Below the pieces are notes generated by a model, which searched no databases, had not been told where the DNA came from, and was given only the letters and a program-made list of their open reading frames with translations. Position numbers and translations under genes: made by a program. Source: Azolla caroliniana (lineage: Eukaryota; Polypodiophyta). Taken from it: a stretch of DNA of 64,000 nt. This document shows positions 61,508-64,000 of the stretch, piece by piece (the first letter of the stretch is position 1; each line of letters starts with the position of its first letter). The stretch covers positions 24,428,001 through 24,492,000 of the forward strand of contig JBHGNT010000002.1 in NCBI GenBank assembly GCA_043228905.1, written 5' to 3'.

Positions 61508-62440
61508 CATACCAAAAATCTTGATGGTCCAGACTCCAAAATATAAGTTCAAATGTACCAACCTACCAAACATCCAAGGAATGTATGACTTCATCCTAAG
61601 GAGACTAAGTTCAAAATGAAAGACTAGATCTTACAATCCTAAGTAAATCAATAACTAAAGATAAACCAACCACTACAACTCTTTTTCATAGACCTTGTCG
61701 ATTATCGAGATACAACAATGCAAACCATAACAAAGAACATCATGCCACAACAAATAATTTGATTGATCTTCTTCTCCCCAGAAACAACCAAGAAGCATAA
61801 TCAATCAACGTATGAAAAGCTTCATCATGCTTGACATTTGGGAGAGCTTTGTGCTCAATAAACAAGCATGTAGCCAAGACTCCACAAAAAGTTCATCCAT
61901 GGGAAGGCAAGATGCTTAATAAACCCCCTTCAATTAGGCTCGAAACATGGAGATGATTAGTAGGCATTCAAACATCTCTCGTGGATGTTAATGATATCTA
62001 ATAGACATTAATGTAAAAGAGATAAATATAATTTATCTATCATGTAAGGGATTCAAATCTAATTGTATATGTTGGTAGCATTTTCTCTATAAACGTAGCA
62101 TATAAAACAACATGAAAAAAAAAACTCTTAGCCCCAACATAGTGAGGAATTTATGACAAGGTAGACCCTCTAGATTGTTGTAAAATTAGTTGACATAAAC
62201 GCACCTCCTCCAAGGACGAGGTGCTCATACAGCTTAAATTTGAAATTTGCCAAATTCAATTTCCGTTAAGCCTACATACATGTCATGATGTTTTATGAAC
62301 ACCATCAAATAAGGACCCATTTCTCATATTCCAATTATACCACAAACCCTAATACCTAAGGTAGTCAAACATCTTCGAATGAAGAATTGTTGCGGTACCC
62401 TTTGATTTAAAAATTTATTTTATCTGATGATAGGGGTGTT
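61508..62440. other. intergenic DNA, no gene seen
   Basis: I see no coding motif or clear repeat between the hAT-like element and the zf-RVT remnant. Confidence 0.35.
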
Positions 62441-63976
62441 TTGCTTGGAAGTAGAGCGCAGTTACATTGGGCTGAATTGGATAATGGTATAGTTGCCACG
62501 GTAGTCTCTTGGGGAAATTATGTTTGCCATCTTCATAATTTTCACCTTGATGCTTCCATGTGTAGGGGTTTTAGATCTATATTTGATGCAATTCAATTAT
62601 CTTTTGGAATTTTCTCTTTAATTGGTCACCTTTTGTGCATGTTTGGTTTGGATACTTTACTCCATGGTGTTATTATAGGAGTAAAAGGAACAACGTCTCA
62701 AGGAGATTGTTATTATTATGAAGTATTTGAGGAAGGAAGATTTTGGCAAGCTGGTGATGAAACTTCGATTTGGCAAACAACATTGCAACATCCAGTGAGA
62801 GTGGTTGGTAAATCAAGTAAAACTTGGATGTTAGATCCTTCTTCTCTTGATAGTATGCTATTTTGCCAACTATGGGCATATAAAAAAACGTCGTCATTGG
62901 ATCTGCATTGGGATCCATCAAATTATCTTTGGAAACATCCACATTATTCGCCTCAAACTAAATTTTTTCAATATTCTATGAAGTTCGGACGGAGTTGATC
63001 TTAAGTAAGAAATTGTATATGCCATTCGTTATGAAAGTATGGTTAGCAAATGGGGCCTCTTTAATGGGTGCATCTAAATAATTGGAAGTGGTTATGGAGT
63101 ATGCAAATTCCCAAGAAGATTGTACTTTTTCGTTGGTTATTGATGCATTATGTATTACCGGTTCCCGCCTGGTTACGACAAATACATTGCAAGCCGTGTG
63201 GATTTGGTTGTCACGGTTGTATGATGAAACCAATTAAGCATGTGTTGTGGTCTTGTCGTAAAATTACGCAAGTATGGAAGAGAGTTTTAAGGCTCTTGAT
63301 ATTGATACATGCTAATTGTGTGATCACTTGGGGTGTTGTTAGGTTGGGCATTCTAGAGGGACAACTATTGTTGTCTGAAAACGAGGATATAGTGGAAGCC
63401 TTTCACATAATTCCTCCCCATGTACAAATGGTTCAGCCTTTTTTGCTTGACAAGTTGCAAATTAGGGATGATATTATTTGGAAAACAATTTCATCTATTC
63501 TCATGTGGATGCATCTAAATAATTGGAAGTGGTTATGGAGTATGCAGATTCCGAAGAAGATCATATTTTTTCATTTGTTATTGATGCATTATGTATTACC
63601 AGTTCCGGCCTGGTTATGGCAAATACATTGCAAGCCGTGTGGATTTGGTTGTCACGGTTGTATGACGAAACCAATTAAGCATGTGTTGTGGTCTTGTCGT
63701 AAAATTACGCAAGTATGGAAGAGAGTTTTAAGGCTCTTGGTATTGATACATGCTAATTGTGTGATCACTTGGGGTGTTGTTAGGTTGGGCATTCTAGAGG
63801 GACAACTATTGTTGTATGAAAACGAGGATATAGTGGAAGCCTTTCACATAATTCCTCCTCATGTACAAATGGTTCAACCTTTTTTGTTTGACAAGTTGCA
63901 AATTAGGGATGATATTATTTGGAAAACAATTTCATCTATTCTCATGTGGGTGATTTGGACAACGCGATGTACATAA
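62441..63976 (+). pseudogene. zf-RVT remnant, copy C, with internal tandem duplication
   Basis: Two plus-strand frames, 62441-62998 and 63068-63976, are in the same frame but separated by several stops. The first (185 residues) has no domain I recognise. The second carries two complete zf-RVT units in tandem, each with WKWLWSMQIPKKI, CGFGCHGCM, IKHVLWSCRKITQVWKRV and IIWKTISSILMW. The second unit ends in VIWTTRC, the expected tail. The ligand pattern C-x2-C, His, Cys is kept in both. The family differs in sequence from copies A and B. It may be a decayed LINE-like gene or a host zf-RVT gene. Confidence 0.7.
63069..63950 (+). repeat. 441-bp in-frame tandem duplication
   Basis: TGCATCTAAATAATTGGAAG starts at 63069 and again at 63510, a period of 441 bp or exactly 147 codons. 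The two copies differ at about 17 positions (roughly 96% identity), and 11 of these fall in the first 110 bp. The reading frame passes through the junction uninterrupted. Confidence 0.93.
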
Positions 63977-64000
63977 GTGTTTGACAATGTCACTCACGAT

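Overview
The window is nuclear DNA of a land plant. All six protein-coding genes I could assemble have GT-AG introns. They sit in AT-rich sequence with many CT/GA microsatellites, LTR-retrotransposon, hAT-like and SINE-like debris. The most telling gene is a 19-exon copy of IFT70/TTC30, an intraflagellar-transport (cilium) protein. Angiosperms and conifers are known to have lost IFT along with motile sperm, so the source should be a plant with flagellated sperm: a fern, lycophyte, bryophyte, cycad or Ginkgo. A fern or lycophyte is my guess, which I cannot test here.

Layout. 0.9-2.6 kb (-): mitochondrial calcium uniporter (MCU). 3.3-3.8 kb: hAT-like MITE. 7.1-11.0 kb (-): seven-exon UPF0739/DUF4504 (C1orf74-like) gene, with a second hAT-like MITE and SINE-like repeats in its introns. 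11.9-18.0 kb (-): Ty3/Gypsy chromovirus with both LTRs, a 5-bp target duplication, an internally shortened gag-pol frame and two nonsense codons. 19.5-23.6 kb (+): mitochondrial succinyl-CoA ligase beta subunit, 12 exons, 422 residues. 25.0-29.9 kb (-): plastidic glucose-6-phosphate dehydrogenase, 10 exons, 623 residues. The last two genes are convergent, with a perfect 23-bp-arm inverted repeat between their 3' ends. 32.3-40.1 kb (-): IFT70. 40.2-41.8 kb: repeated promoter-like palindromes, a zf-RVT remnant and an array of tRNA-like (pol III A-box) SINE heads. 46.1-47.6 kb (-): a second zf-RVT remnant. 51-54 kb: CT-rich repeats leading into a four-exon gene at 54.1-56.3 kb (+) for a two-TM plant protein of the At1g16860 type. 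60.7-61.5 kb: a third hAT-like element with a SINE inside. 62.4-64.0 kb (+): a third zf-RVT remnant carrying an in-frame 441-bp tandem duplication. The remaining intergenic DNA (3.8-7.1, 42-46, 47.6-51, 56.3-60.7 and 61.5-62.4 kb) shows no gene I can support.

The host genes do not form a pathway cluster. MCU (Ca2+ uptake) and succinyl-CoA ligase (TCA cycle) act in mitochondria, G6PDH in plastids (NADPH supply), and IFT70 in sperm cilia. All exon coordinates were worked out by hand from splice signals, phase continuity and family motifs. In each gene the summed exon lengths are divisible by three. No alignment or database search was possible.
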